Positions 26,491 to 34,325 of a DNA stretch of 64,000 bases are shown in pieces. A program made the translations under genes and the position numbers. The stretch lies in contig NZ_JASISO010000002.1 of assembly GCF_030063135.1 (NCBI RefSeq), forward strand, positions 264,866-328,865, written 5' to 3'. The notes under the pieces are model-generated. The model was not told the DNA's origin, searched no databases, and was given only the letters and a program-made list of their open reading frames with translations. Numbering within the stretch: the stretch's first letter is position 1; each line of letters begins with the position of its first letter. Origin of the DNA: Streptomyces sp. G-G2 (GTDB lineage Bacteria; Actinomycetota; Actinomycetes; Streptomycetales; Streptomycetaceae).

Positions 26491-26563
26491 CCGGCGTTTG
26501 AGGCGCCCCCGGAGGGTCCACCGGGCCGTGCCCGGTTGCCTCCGGCGGGTCCTCAAACGCCGG
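26491..26563. repeat. Nested inverted-repeat element, copy 1
   Basis: Perfect 13-bp outer arms CCGGCGTTTGAGG (26491-26503) and CCTCAAACGCCGG (26551-26563) enclose a second perfect 7-bp pair CCGGAGG/CCTCCGG (26509-26515, 26539-26545) and a third, ACCGGGC/GCCCGGT (26520-26526, 26530-26536), around a 3-base loop. The whole could fold as one long hairpin in RNA or a cruciform in DNA. The same outer arms recur at 46791-46862. It lies downstream of the HNH gene and may terminate its transcript. Confidence 0.85.
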
Positions 26564-26708
26564 ACGGGCTGATTTTCGCTCCGGCCGATGAGTCGGCTCT
26601 GCCGGGCGGGCCGGTTTCGGCGGAATGCGGCGCGGCCGGATGGGTAGGGCTGCGGTGTTCCCCGTAACGAGCCACGCTCACGCGTCGTCAGGACACAGGA
26701 GTACCGAG

Positions 26709-26843
26709 ATGACCGCCCGCCCGCTCACCAGCGAGCCCCCGCTCGCCGACACCGCCCACGCACCGCTCACCAGCGAACCGCCGCTCACCGACGAGGCCCC
26801 GCTGACCAGCGAGCCGACCACCCCCGCCGCCGCGGCGGGTTAG
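26709..26843 (+). CDS. 44-residue repeat peptide upstream of malQ
   Basis: An ATG at 26709 with AGGAG 7 bp upstream opens a 44-residue frame built from three copies of PLTSEP: PLTSEPPLAD, PLTSEPPLTD and PLTSEPTT, ending in AAAAG. It is acidic and Pro/Thr/Ser-rich, with no signal peptide, no Cys and no hydrophobic segment, so it is likely disordered and cytoplasmic. The stop is 13 bp before the malQ start, so the two are almost certainly co-transcribed. It could be a real small protein or a leader frame that couples translation to malQ. I know no family for it. Confidence 0.55.
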   Translation: MTARPLTSEPPLADTAHAPLTSEPPLTDEAPLTSEPTTPAAAAG

Positions 26844-26856
26844 CCGAGGGATACGC

Positions 26857-28911
26857 ATGGACCTGGCCCGGCTCGCCGCCCACCACGGGGTCGCCACCTC
26901 CTACCGCCCCTCCGCGGACGTGACCGTCCAGGTGCCGGAGGCGACCGTGGTGGCCGTGCTGGGGCTGCTGGGGGTCGACGCCGCCACCCCCGGGGCCGTG
27001 CGGGCCCAGCTCGCGCTCGCCGAACAGGCGGCGGCCGCCCGGCTGCTGCCGCCCACCCTGGTCCACTGGGACGGCTCGCCGCCCCCCGCGGCCCTGACCG
27101 CCCTGCCACCGGGCACCCGGATCCGGCTCCTGCCGGAGGACGGGTACCCGGCCGAGTGGGAGACCGGCCCGGCGGGACCGCTGCCGGGGACCGGGCTGCC
27201 GCTCGGCGTGCACCGGATCACCGTGACCCGCCCCGACGGCCGGACCGGCGCGGCCACCCTGATCGCGGCCCCGGACCGGGCCCCGGCCGCCCCGGAGCGT
27301 ACGCACGGTCTGCTGGTGCAGCTCTACTCCCTGCTGTCCGAGTCCTCCTGGGGCATGGGCGACCTGGGCGACCTGGCCCGCCTCGCGCGCTGGGCCGGGC
27401 GCACCCACGGCGCCGGATTCATCCAGGTCAACCCCTTGCACGCGGCCGTGCCCGGCACCCCGACCGACCCCTCCCCCTACCGGCCGTCCTCGCGCCGCTT
27501 CCCGGACCCGGTGCACCTGCGGATCGAGGACCTCCCCGAGTACGCCGCCTGCCCCGACCGGGACGCCCTCGACGCGCTCGCCGAGCGGGGCGCGGAGCTG
27601 CGCCGGCAGGTGCTGGAGAAGGACGCGCTGATCGACCGGGACGCGGTGTGGGCCCTGAAGCGGGCCGCCTTGGAGCTGCTGTACGCCGTCCCGCGCGATC
27701 CGTCCCGCGAGGCCGCCTTCGCGGAGTTCCGCACCGCCGCCGGGCCCGCGCTGGCGCGGCACACGGCCTGGACGGCGCTGGCGGACCGGTACGGGGCCGA
27801 CCGTACGGCCTGGCCCGAGGACCCCGCCGCGGAGCCCGGGGACCCCGGCTTCCACTGCTGGCTCGCCTGGCTGACCGACGCTCAGCTCGCCGACGTCCAG
27901 CGCGCGGCCCGGGAGGCGGGCATGGCGGTGGGCGTGGTCCACGACCTGGCCGTCGGAGTGCACCCCGACGGCGCCGACGTGTGGGCCGCGCCCGGGACGT
28001 ACGCCTGCGGCGCCTCCGTCGGCGCCCCGCCCGACGCCTTCAACGCCCGCGGCCAGGACTGGGGTCTGCCCCCGTGGCGCCCGGACCGGCTCGCGGAATC
28101 CGGCTACGCGCCCCTGCGGGACCTGCTGCGCTCGGTGTTCCGCTATGCCGGGGCGCTGCGGATCGACCACGTCATGGGCCTGTTCCGGCTCTGGTGGATC
28201 CCGGAGGGCACCCCGGCCGCCGGGGGCACGTACGTCTCGTACGACGGCGAGGCGATGCTCGCGCTCCTGGTCCTGGAGGCTCACCGGGCCGGGGCGCCGG
28301 TCATCGGTGAGGACCTCGGCACCGTCGAGCCCGGGGTGCGCGAGGCGCTCGCCCGGCGCGGGGTGCTCGGTACCTCCGTGCTGTGGTTCGAGCGGGACTG
28401 GGCGGGCGACGGGGAGCCGTTGGCCCCGGCGGACTGGCGCGCCGACTGCCTGGCCACCGCGACCACCCACGATCTGCCGCCCAGCGCCGCCAAACTGGCG
28501 GGCGCCCATGTGGAACTGCGGGACCGGCTGGGGCTACTGACCCGTCCGGCGGAGCTGGAGCGTGCCGAGGACGAGGCCGACACCCGGGAGTGGCTGGCGT
28601 TACTGGAGCGCCTCGGCCTGGACACCAAGGGCGAGGAGGCCGCCGTGCGGGCCCTGTACGCGTTCCTGTCGCGCACCCCGGCCCGGCTGGTCGGCGTATG
28701 GCTGCCGGACGCGGTGGGCGACCGGCGACCGCAGAACCTGCCGGGAACCTGGGACCAGTACCCCAATTGGCGGCTGCCGCTCGCCGACGCGTCCGGCCGG
28801 CCGCTGACCCTGGAGCGGCTGACCGCGTCCGCGCGGGCGAACGCCCTGCTGGAGGCGGTGCGGGAGGGCGCGGGACCCCGTACGGCACCCCCGGGCGCGC
28901 GCGCTGTTTAG
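26857..28911 (+). CDS. malQ: 4-alpha-glucanotransferase (amylomaltase, GH77)
   Basis: 684 residues. MalQ transfers alpha-1,4-glucan segments between maltodextrins in cytoplasmic maltose and glycogen metabolism. The GH77 catalytic residues are visible: nucleophile Asp437 in LRIDHVMG, acid/base Glu485 in IGEDLGTVEPGV, and Asp539 in TTHDLPPS. The N-terminal ~150 residues form the extra domain usual in actinobacterial MalQ. The ATG follows GAGGGA. It is preceded by the 44-residue peptide gene and followed, 20 bp on, by a small membrane protein gene. Confidence 0.93.
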   Translation: MDLARLAAHHGVATSYRPSADVTVQVPEATVVAVLGLLGVDAATPGAVRAQLALAEQAAAARLLPPTLVHWDGSPPPAALTALPPGTRIRLLPEDGYPAEWETGPAGPLPGTGLPLGVHRITVTRPDGRTGAATLIAAPDRAPAAPERTHGLLVQLYSLLSESSWGMGDLGDLARLARWAGRTHGAGFIQVNPLHAAVPGTPTDPSPYRPSSRRFPDPVHLRIEDLPEYAACPDRDALDALAERGAELRRQVLEKDALIDRDAVWALKRAALELLYAVPRDPSREAAFAEFRTAAGPALARHTAWTALADRYGADRTAWPEDPAAEPGDPGFHCWLAWLTDAQLADVQRAAREAGMAVGVVHDLAVGVHPDGADVWAAPGTYACGASVGAPPDAFNARGQDWGLPPWRPDRLAESGYAPLRDLLRSVFRYAGALRIDHVMGLFRLWWIPEGTPAAGGTYVSYDGEAMLALLVLEAHRAGAPVIGEDLGTVEPGVREALARRGVLGTSVLWFERDWAGDGEPLAPADWRADCLATATTHDLPPSAAKLAGAHVELRDRLGLLTRPAELERAEDEADTREWLALLERLGLDTKGEEAAVRALYAFLSRTPARLVGVWLPDAVGDRRPQNLPGTWDQYPNWRLPLADASGRPLTLERLTASARANALLEAVREGAGPRTAPPGARAV

Positions 28912-28931
28912 GTGTTCGCTACGTTTGCACC

Positions 28932-29174
28932 GTGGACAAGAAGAACGCTCTGCGCGCCGGCGCCGTCTCGGCCGGAACGACGCTGATGATGCTGCTGATG
29001 ACGTCTCCCGCCCTCGCGGTGGCCCGCGACGACGGCGACGACCCGGGCAAGGGCCTGAGCATTGCCGAGACGCTCGGTCTGTTCGTGGCCGCGCCGATCG
29101 TGCTGTTCCTGGTCATCGCCGGTCTGGTGATGGTCGGCGACAAGTCGCGCAAGCCGCAGGAACGGCAGGGCTGA
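28932..29174 (+). CDS. Small secreted/membrane protein, 80 residues
   Basis: A GTG at 28932 opens an 80-residue frame. Residues 5-30 look like a signal peptide (basic, then MMLLMTSPALAVA), and a single membrane helix spans about 48-68, ending in a basic KSRKPQERQG tail. The mature protein would be a short extracytoplasmic loop plus one helix with a cytoplasmic tail. No clear ribosome-binding site precedes the GTG; a TACGTT about 7 bp upstream could be a -10 element giving a leaderless transcript. Function unknown. A GACCCC-GT-GGGGTC hairpin overlaps its stop. Confidence 0.65.
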   Translation: MDKKNALRAGAVSAGTTLMMLLMTSPALAVARDDGDDPGKGLSIAETLGLFVAAPIVLFLVIAGLVMVGDKSRKPQERQG

Positions 29175-29203
29175 CCCCGTGGGGTCGGACCCCTCGTGAC
29201 ATC

Positions 29204-29284
29204 CGGGCGCCGGAGGTGCCGCGGCCCCGATGCGTGACGCGTGATGCGTGACGTATCGGTCGTCCTGCGGACCTCCGGCGCCCG
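29204..29284. repeat. Long-loop inverted repeat between convergent genes
   Basis: CGGGCGCCGGAGGT (29204-29217) and ACCTCCGGCGCCCG (29271-29284) are perfect 14-bp arms separated by 53 bp. The loop contains a repeated TGCGTGACG (twice within 25 bp). Position between the small membrane protein gene and the convergent marR gene is consistent with a terminator, but the loop is long for one. Confidence 0.7.
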
Positions 29285-29367
29285 TCTGCCGTTCTCCCCC
29301 CGGGCCGCCGCCTCCCCGGGCCGCCGCCTGGGCCGAGGCCGCCGCTTCCGTGGGGACCGCCGTCTCG

Positions 29368-29856
29368 TCAGAGACCGCCGAGGAGCTTGCGCAGCAGCCC
29401 GGTGAGGACGGCGACCTCCTCGTCCTCCAGCCCGGTCAGCGCCGCGCGCTGTACGTCGAGTCCCGCGGCCACCGCCTCGTCGATGAGGGCGAGCCCGCGC
29501 TCGGTGATCGTCACCTGGAGCCCCCGCCGGTCGTGCGGATCGGGCCTGCGCGCGAGCAGCCCCGCCTTCTCCAGCTTGTCCAGCCGCCCGGTCATGCCGC
29601 CCGTGGTGAGCATGAGCGTGGCCGAGAGCTGGCGGGGCGAGAGGGTGTAGGGCTCGCCGGAGCGGCGCAGGGTGGCGACGACGTCGAACTCCCCGCGGGA
29701 GATGCCGTAGCGGGCGTAGGCGCGGTCCATGGCGTCGCCCATGGCCCGGCTGATCCGGTAGATCCGTCCGAAGACGGCCATGGGCGCCACGTCCAGTTCC
29801 GGACGGACCACGTTCCACTGTGCGGTGATCGCGTCGACCGCGTCCTTCTCGCTCAT
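29368..29856 (-). CDS. MarR-family transcriptional regulator
   Basis: 162 residues from the ATG at 29856. The winged helix-turn-helix is at about 55-115 (SRGEFDVVATLRRSG, LSPRQLSATLMLTTGGMTGRLDKLEKAGLLAR), with the wing DPHDRRGLQVTIT. It is flanked by dimerisation helices, the normal MarR layout. It diverges from an MFS exporter gene, with a strong palindrome in between, so it most likely represses both genes until it binds a ligand; the ligand may be a toxic compound exported by the MFS protein. Confidence 0.9.
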   Translation of the reverse strand: MSEKDAVDAITAQWNVVRPELDVAPMAVFGRIYRISRAMGDAMDRAYARYGISRGEFDVVATLRRSGEPYTLSPRQLSATLMLTTGGMTGRLDKLEKAGLLARRPDPHDRRGLQVTITERGLALIDEAVAAGLDVQRAALTGLEDEEVAVLTGLLRKLLGGL

Positions 29857-29908
29857 GTGCGAAGTATCCGATTCCAGTTGGTTGACCGCAAGAAAGTTGC
29901 TTGACGGA

Positions 29909-29932
29909 AAGTAGCTTAGGGGTAAGCTACTT
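29909..29932. promoter_or_regulatory. Candidate MarR operator
   Basis: AAGTAGCTTA-GGGG-TAAGCTACTT has perfect 10-bp arms in an AT-rich patch, 53 bp upstream of the marR start and 29 bp upstream of the MFS start. A related half site AAGTTGCTT lies just left of it at about 29895. The position would block both promoters. Confidence 0.75.
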
Positions 29933-29960
29933 CCTAACAACCTACTTCGGGGGAGCGGAC

Positions 29961-31283
29961 ATGGCGGCGCAGCGGCAACGGGTGGCAGGGGAGCGGGCGT
30001 TGCTCGTGGCCGCCGGAATCAGTTCGGTCGGGATCGGCATGTACGTCCCCTTCACGCTGGTCTTCTTCCACCACGTCACAGGCCTCTCCTTCGCCGTCGT
30101 CGGCGTGGTGCTGACCGTCACCGGCCTCGCCGGCCTGGCCCTGATGCCGTTGGCGGGCGTGGCGGTGGACCGGTTCGGCGCCAAGCCGGTCGTCCTCGTC
30201 CTCTACGCGGTCCGCACGCTGGGCTTCGTCCTCTACCCCCTCGCGGGCTCGCTGCCCGCCTTCGCCGCCGTCGCCCTGGTCACCGCGCTCGCCGACCGCT
30301 CCTTCGCCGTCGTCCAGCAGTCCCTGATCGGCGAGGTGGCGCGCGGCGGGGCCCGGGACCGGCTCCAGGCCTCGCTGCGGGCCCTGCAGAACGCCGGGAT
30401 GGGTGCCGGAGCCATGCTGGTGTCCGGGGTGCTGGCCCTGTGGGGACCGGGCGGCTTCAGCTACACCGCCTGGGCCAACGCTCTGGCCTTCGCCCTGGCC
30501 GGACTGCTGGTCACCCGGGTCCGCCCGGTGCGCGACGCCGGAGCCGTCGCCGCTCCGGCCTTCCGCGCCGCCGCCCCGGACACCAGCGCCCGCCGCCCGG
30601 CCGCCGGGTACCGGATGGTGCTGCGCGACCGCGCCTTCCTCGGCCTGACCGCCGCCAACTTCCTGACCGCCCTCGGCTATTCGGCCCTCTCGGTCCTCTT
30701 CCCGCTGTACATCGCCACCTGGCTGCACGGCCCGGACTCGCTCACCGGAGCCGCCTTCACCCTCAATACCGCGCTGTGCGCCGGGGTGGGCGTGCTGATC
30801 GCGGGCCGGGTCCGCCGCTCCGGCGCCCGCCGGACCCGCTCGGCCGCCCTCGGCGCGCTGCTGTTCGCGGCCGCCTTCGCGGGCCAGATCGTGCTCGGGA
30901 CCGTACGCCCCGGCTCGACCGGTCTGCTGGTCGCGCTCCTGGCGATCGTGGTCGTCTACACCGTCGGCGAGCTGGTCCACAGTCCCTCCGGCGGGGCCCT
31001 GTCGGTCTCCGCGGCCCCCGAGGCGGTGCGGGGCCGCTACCTCGCCACCTACCAGCTGTCCTACTCGCTCGCGAGCGCCCTGGCGCCGTCCCTCTTCACC
31101 ACCCTGCTGGCCGTCGACGGCCGACTGCCCTGGGCCGTCCTCGCCGTCGCCGCACTCGGCGCCGCCGGGGCGCTGGTCCGGCTGGAGCGGCACCTGCCCG
31201 CCGAGGCCGTGTACGCCGACCCGCCCGCCGCCCCGGCGCCCGCCGCCGCTCCCGCCCCGGTGGCCGCGCCCGTCGCCGCCTGA
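29961..31283 (+). CDS. MFS transporter
   Basis: 440 residues with 12 predicted membrane helices, starting at an ATG after GGGGGAG. The first cytoplasmic loop carries the MFS motif A variant GVAVDRFGAKPVV. The C-terminal ~25 residues are an Ala/Pro repeat. It resembles drug/metabolite exporters of the major facilitator superfamily. A divergent MarR repressor and its operator suggest induction by the exported compound. Substrate unknown. Confidence 0.87.
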   Translation: MAAQRQRVAGERALLVAAGISSVGIGMYVPFTLVFFHHVTGLSFAVVGVVLTVTGLAGLALMPLAGVAVDRFGAKPVVLVLYAVRTLGFVLYPLAGSLPAFAAVALVTALADRSFAVVQQSLIGEVARGGARDRLQASLRALQNAGMGAGAMLVSGVLALWGPGGFSYTAWANALAFALAGLLVTRVRPVRDAGAVAAPAFRAAAPDTSARRPAAGYRMVLRDRAFLGLTAANFLTALGYSALSVLFPLYIATWLHGPDSLTGAAFTLNTALCAGVGVLIAGRVRRSGARRTRSAALGALLFAAAFAGQIVLGTVRPGSTGLLVALLAIVVVYTVGELVHSPSGGALSVSAAPEAVRGRYLATYQLSYSLASALAPSLFTTLLAVDGRLPWAVLAVAALGAAGALVRLERHLPAEAVYADPPAAPAPAAAPAPVAAPVAA

Positions 31284-31351
31284 CCGCCGTTCGTCGCCCG
31301 TCGCCGCCCGACCGCTGCTCGCCGCCCGCCGCCCGCATGAGGAGTCCTGCC

Positions 31352-32332
31352 GTGAAGCGCCTCGCCACCGTCGCCCTGACCGCCCTCGCCCCGATCTCCT
31401 GGGGCTCCACCTACATCGTCGCCACCGAACTGCTGCCGCCCGACCGGCCCCTGTTCACCGGGGTCATGCGGGCCCTTCCCGCCGGGCTGCTGCTCATCGC
31501 CGTCGCCCGGGTCCTGCCCAAGGGCGCGTGGTGGTGGAAGTCCGCCGTCCTGGGCGCGCTGAACATCGGCGCCTTCTTCCCGCTGCTCTTCCTCGCCGCC
31601 TACCGGCTGCCCGGCGGGGTCGCCGCCGTCCTCGGCTCCCTCGGCCCGATGGTGGTCATCGGGCTCGCCGCCCTGCTGCTGGGGGAGCGGGCCGGTACCA
31701 AGGCGCTGCTCGCCGCGATCGCCGGGGCCTTCGGGGTCGGCATGGTGGTGCTCAAGGCCGGAGCCGCGCTCGACCTGGTCGGCGTACTCGCCGGAGTCGC
31801 GTCCTGCGTCTCGATGGCGGCCGGAACCGTCATGACCAAGCGCTGGGGGCGCCCGGAGGGGGTCGGTCCGCTGGCCCTGACGGGCTGGCAGCTCACCGCG
31901 GGCGGCCTGCTGATCCTCCCCGTGGCCGCCCTGGCCGAAGGCGCCCCGCCCGCCCTCGACGGCAAGGCCTTCCTCGGCTACGGCTACATGATGCTGGTCA
32001 ACACGGGCGCCGCGTACTGGCTCTGGTTCCGCGGGATCGGCGGGCTGACCGCCACCTCCGTGACCCTGCTCGGCCCGCTCTCCCCGCTCACCGCCGCCGT
32101 CATCGGCTGGGCCGCGCTCGGCCAGGGGCTCTCGCCGGTCCAGGTGACCGGGATGGCGATCGCCTTCGCGGCGACGGTGGTGGGCCAGCTCCCGGGCCGG
32201 GGCGGGATTGCCGTGCGGACCCGGGAGCTGCGGACCCGGGAGCTGCGGGCCTCGCGCGAACTGTTCGTCATTACTGAACAGATTGATCGAAACATTTCGA
32301 TAGACCTGGGCAATGAGGGGGTGCGACGGTAG
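31352..32332 (+). CDS. EamA-family (drug/metabolite) transporter
   Basis: 326 residues with ten predicted helices in two EamA repeats; the first opens PISWGSTYIVATELLPPDRP and the second ends near LGPLSPLTAAVIGW. A GTG at 31352 with AGGAG 7 bp upstream is a better start than the in-frame ATG at 31337. The C-terminal tail holds a small repeat (RTRELRTRELRASREL) and its last codons overlap a palindrome that may regulate the next gene, so the tail may be of secondary origin. It follows the MFS gene by 68 bp. Confidence 0.85.
   Translation: MKRLATVALTALAPISWGSTYIVATELLPPDRPLFTGVMRALPAGLLLIAVARVLPKGAWWWKSAVLGALNIGAFFPLLFLAAYRLPGGVAAVLGSLGPMVVIGLAALLLGERAGTKALLAAIAGAFGVGMVVLKAGAALDLVGVLAGVASCVSMAAGTVMTKRWGRPEGVGPLALTGWQLTAGGLLILPVAALAEGAPPALDGKAFLGYGYMMLVNTGAAYWLWFRGIGGLTATSVTLLGPLSPLTAAVIGWAALGQGLSPVQVTGMAIAFAATVVGQLPGRGGIAVRTRELRTRELRASRELFVITEQIDRNISIDLGNEGVRR
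32286..32301. promoter_or_regulatory. Palindromic operator candidate inside the 3' end of the EamA gene
   Basis: ATCGAAA-CA-TTTCGAT, a perfect 16-bp palindrome, sits in the last codons of the first EamA gene and 83-98 bp upstream of the second. The surrounding 50 bp are clearly richer in A/T than the genes around. The location suits a promoter for the second EamA gene and the LysR gene. The cognate regulator is not identified. Confidence 0.55.
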
Positions 32333-32383
32333 CGGCACGACACACCGGAGCACCGGGACTCACACCGCAGGAGGAGACACACA

Positions 32384-33307
32384 GTGGCCGTCAGGGACCG
32401 CGTCCGTACCGTTTCACAGGCACAGCCCAGCAGCGCGAAGAAGGGCGCCGCCGGGCTCGGCGTCCTCCTCGCCCTGATCGCCACGGTCGTCTGGTCCGGC
32501 AGCTTCGTCGCCACCCGGGACATGGCGCAGACCGTCCCGCCCGTCCAGGCCGTCTTCTGGCGCTGGATCATCGCGATCCTCGCCGTCGCCCCCTTCGCCG
32601 CCCGCCAGGCCTGGCGGCAACGGGCCCTGATCCGCCGCCACCTCGGCTACATCTCGCTCGCCTCGCTGCTCGGCATCGCCCTGTACAACACGCTGGTCCA
32701 CCAGGCGGGCCTCACCACCCCGGCGAGCACCATGGGCATGATCATGGCCGCCTCCCCGGTCATCATGGCCGTCTACTCCCGCCTCGGCGGCGAGAAGCTC
32801 GGCGCGCGCCGCACCGGCGGCCTGCTCCTCGCCGCCTTCGGCGTCCTGCTCCTCGTCGGCGACGGCTCGCTCGGCTTCGACTTCACCGCCGGTGACCTGT
32901 GGATGTTCGCCGCCGCCCTGTCCTTCGCCTCGTACAGCGCGCTGCTGCGCCGCAAGCCCGCCGAGATCAGCGGCCCCGCCTTCCTGCTGAGCACCTTCGT
33001 CCTCGGGGCCCTGATGCTCGCCCCGGTCTACGCGGTCTCGCTCTCCGCCCAGGGCGGCTTCGAAGCGGCTCCCCGCACCATCGGCCCGCTGCTCTACGTC
33101 GGAGTCTTCTCCTCCGCCGTCGCCTTCTTCTCCTGGAACAAGGCCGTCTCGATGATCGGCGCGGCCCGGGCGGGCATCGTCTACTACCTCCAGCCGGTCT
33201 TCGTCGCGATCCTCGGCTTCCTGCTCATCGGTGAGCGGACCAGCCTGACCGAGCTGCTGTGCATGGGCCTGATCCTGGGCGGTGTGACCCTGGGTGCCCG
33301 CCGGTAG
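32384..33307 (+). CDS. EamA-family (drug/metabolite) transporter
   Basis: 307 residues with ten predicted membrane helices in two EamA halves: ATVVWSGSFVATRDM in the first and LYVGVFSSAVAFFSWNKAVSMIGAARAGIVYYLQPVF in the second (fragment positions about 240-276). GTG start at 32384 with GGAGGA upstream. It is not closely similar to the EamA protein encoded before it, so this is a pair of exporters rather than a recent duplication. The LysR gene follows after 10 bp, suggesting one operon. Substrate unknown. Confidence 0.87.
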   Translation: MAVRDRVRTVSQAQPSSAKKGAAGLGVLLALIATVVWSGSFVATRDMAQTVPPVQAVFWRWIIAILAVAPFAARQAWRQRALIRRHLGYISLASLLGIALYNTLVHQAGLTTPASTMGMIMAASPVIMAVYSRLGGEKLGARRTGGLLLAAFGVLLLVGDGSLGFDFTAGDLWMFAAALSFASYSALLRRKPAEISGPAFLLSTFVLGALMLAPVYAVSLSAQGGFEAAPRTIGPLLYVGVFSSAVAFFSWNKAVSMIGAARAGIVYYLQPVFVAILGFLLIGERTSLTELLCMGLILGGVTLGARR

Positions 33308-33317
33308 GTTCGGTCCC

Positions 33318-34214
33318 ATGCACGACTGGGACATCAAGAAGCTGCGGATCCTGCGGACCCTCGCGGAGCGGGGGACCGTGACCGCGACGGCCGAGGCTCT
33401 GACCATGACGCCGTCGGCCGTTTCGCAGCAGCTGACCAACCTCGCCAAACAGCTCGGGGTGGTGCTGCTGGAGGCGCAGGGGCGGCGGGTCCGGCTCACC
33501 GACGCCGCGCACCTGGTCCTGCGGCACACCGAGGCCGTCTTCGCCCAGCTGGAACGGGCCGACGCCGAACTCGCGGGCTACCTGGCCGGGGAGGCGGGCG
33601 AGGTCCGGGTCGGGGCCTTCTCCACCGCCGTCCCGGCCCTGGTGGTCCCGGCCGTCGCCGCACTGCGCACCAGCCACCCGGGGATCGATGTCCGGGTACG
33701 GGAGGCGGAGGCCGCCGAGGCGTACGAGCTGCTCTCGGCCGGATCGGTGGACCTGGCCCTGTCCCTGGCCGCCCACGCGCCGACCGCCCGGGACCCCCGC
33801 TTCACCCGGATCCCGCTCTTCGCGGACCCCCTGGACGTGGCCCTCCCGGGGGACCACCCGCTGGCCGCCGCGCCGGGGCTGCGGCTCGCGGACCTCTCCG
33901 GGGAACGCTGGATCTTCGGCGGCAGCGGGCCCTGGTCGGAGATCACCCGTACCGCCTGCGAGGCGGCGGGCTTCGTACCGGAACAGGCCCACTCCGCCGC
34001 CGGGTGGACGGCGATCCTCGCCATGGTCGAGGCGGGCATGGGGGTGGCGCTTGTCCCGCGCATGGCGGTGACCCGGCTGTCCTACGAGGTCGCGGTGCGG
34101 GTGCTGGAGGCCGACCGGCCCGCGCGGCACGTGATCGCCGCGCTGCGGCGGGGGGCCGAGGCGGGGCCCGCCGTGGCCCGCGTACTGGCGGCCCTGCGGC
34201 ATGCCGCGCCGTAA
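33318..34214 (+). CDS. LysR-family transcriptional regulator
   Basis: 298 residues from the ATG at 33318. The N-terminal winged helix (residues 5-62) has the family order LRILRTLAERGTVTATAEAL then TPSAVSQQLTNLAKQLG; the effector-binding domain follows from about 90. It starts 10 bp after the EamA gene, on the same strand, an arrangement in which the regulator controls its own operon. No classical T-N11-A box was identified. A strong terminator follows. Confidence 0.9.
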   Translation: MHDWDIKKLRILRTLAERGTVTATAEALTMTPSAVSQQLTNLAKQLGVVLLEAQGRRVRLTDAAHLVLRHTEAVFAQLERADAELAGYLAGEAGEVRVGAFSTAVPALVVPAVAALRTSHPGIDVRVREAEAAEAYELLSAGSVDLALSLAAHAPTARDPRFTRIPLFADPLDVALPGDHPLAAAPGLRLADLSGERWIFGGSGPWSEITRTACEAAGFVPEQAHSAAGWTAILAMVEAGMGVALVPRMAVTRLSYEVAVRVLEADRPARHVIAALRRGAEAGPAVARVLAALRHAAP

Positions 34215-34270
34215 CCGGGGCTCCGCGCCGGGATCGGGGCTCCGCCCCCGATCCCGGTCCTCACACACGC

Positions 34271-34315
34271 AGGACGGGCCGGGTCCGCCGCGTCGCGGCA
34301 GACCCGGCCCGTCCT
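34271..34315. terminator. Strong bidirectional terminator
   Basis: Fifteen-bp perfect arms AGGACGGGCCGGGTC (34271-34285) and GACCCGGCCCGTCCT (34301-34315), then one C-A mismatch and a further 5-bp stem closing a GTC loop. It lies between the convergent lysR (ends 34214) and pepN (ends 34326) genes. Confidence 0.9.
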
Positions 34316-34325
34316 GGAGCCGGGG

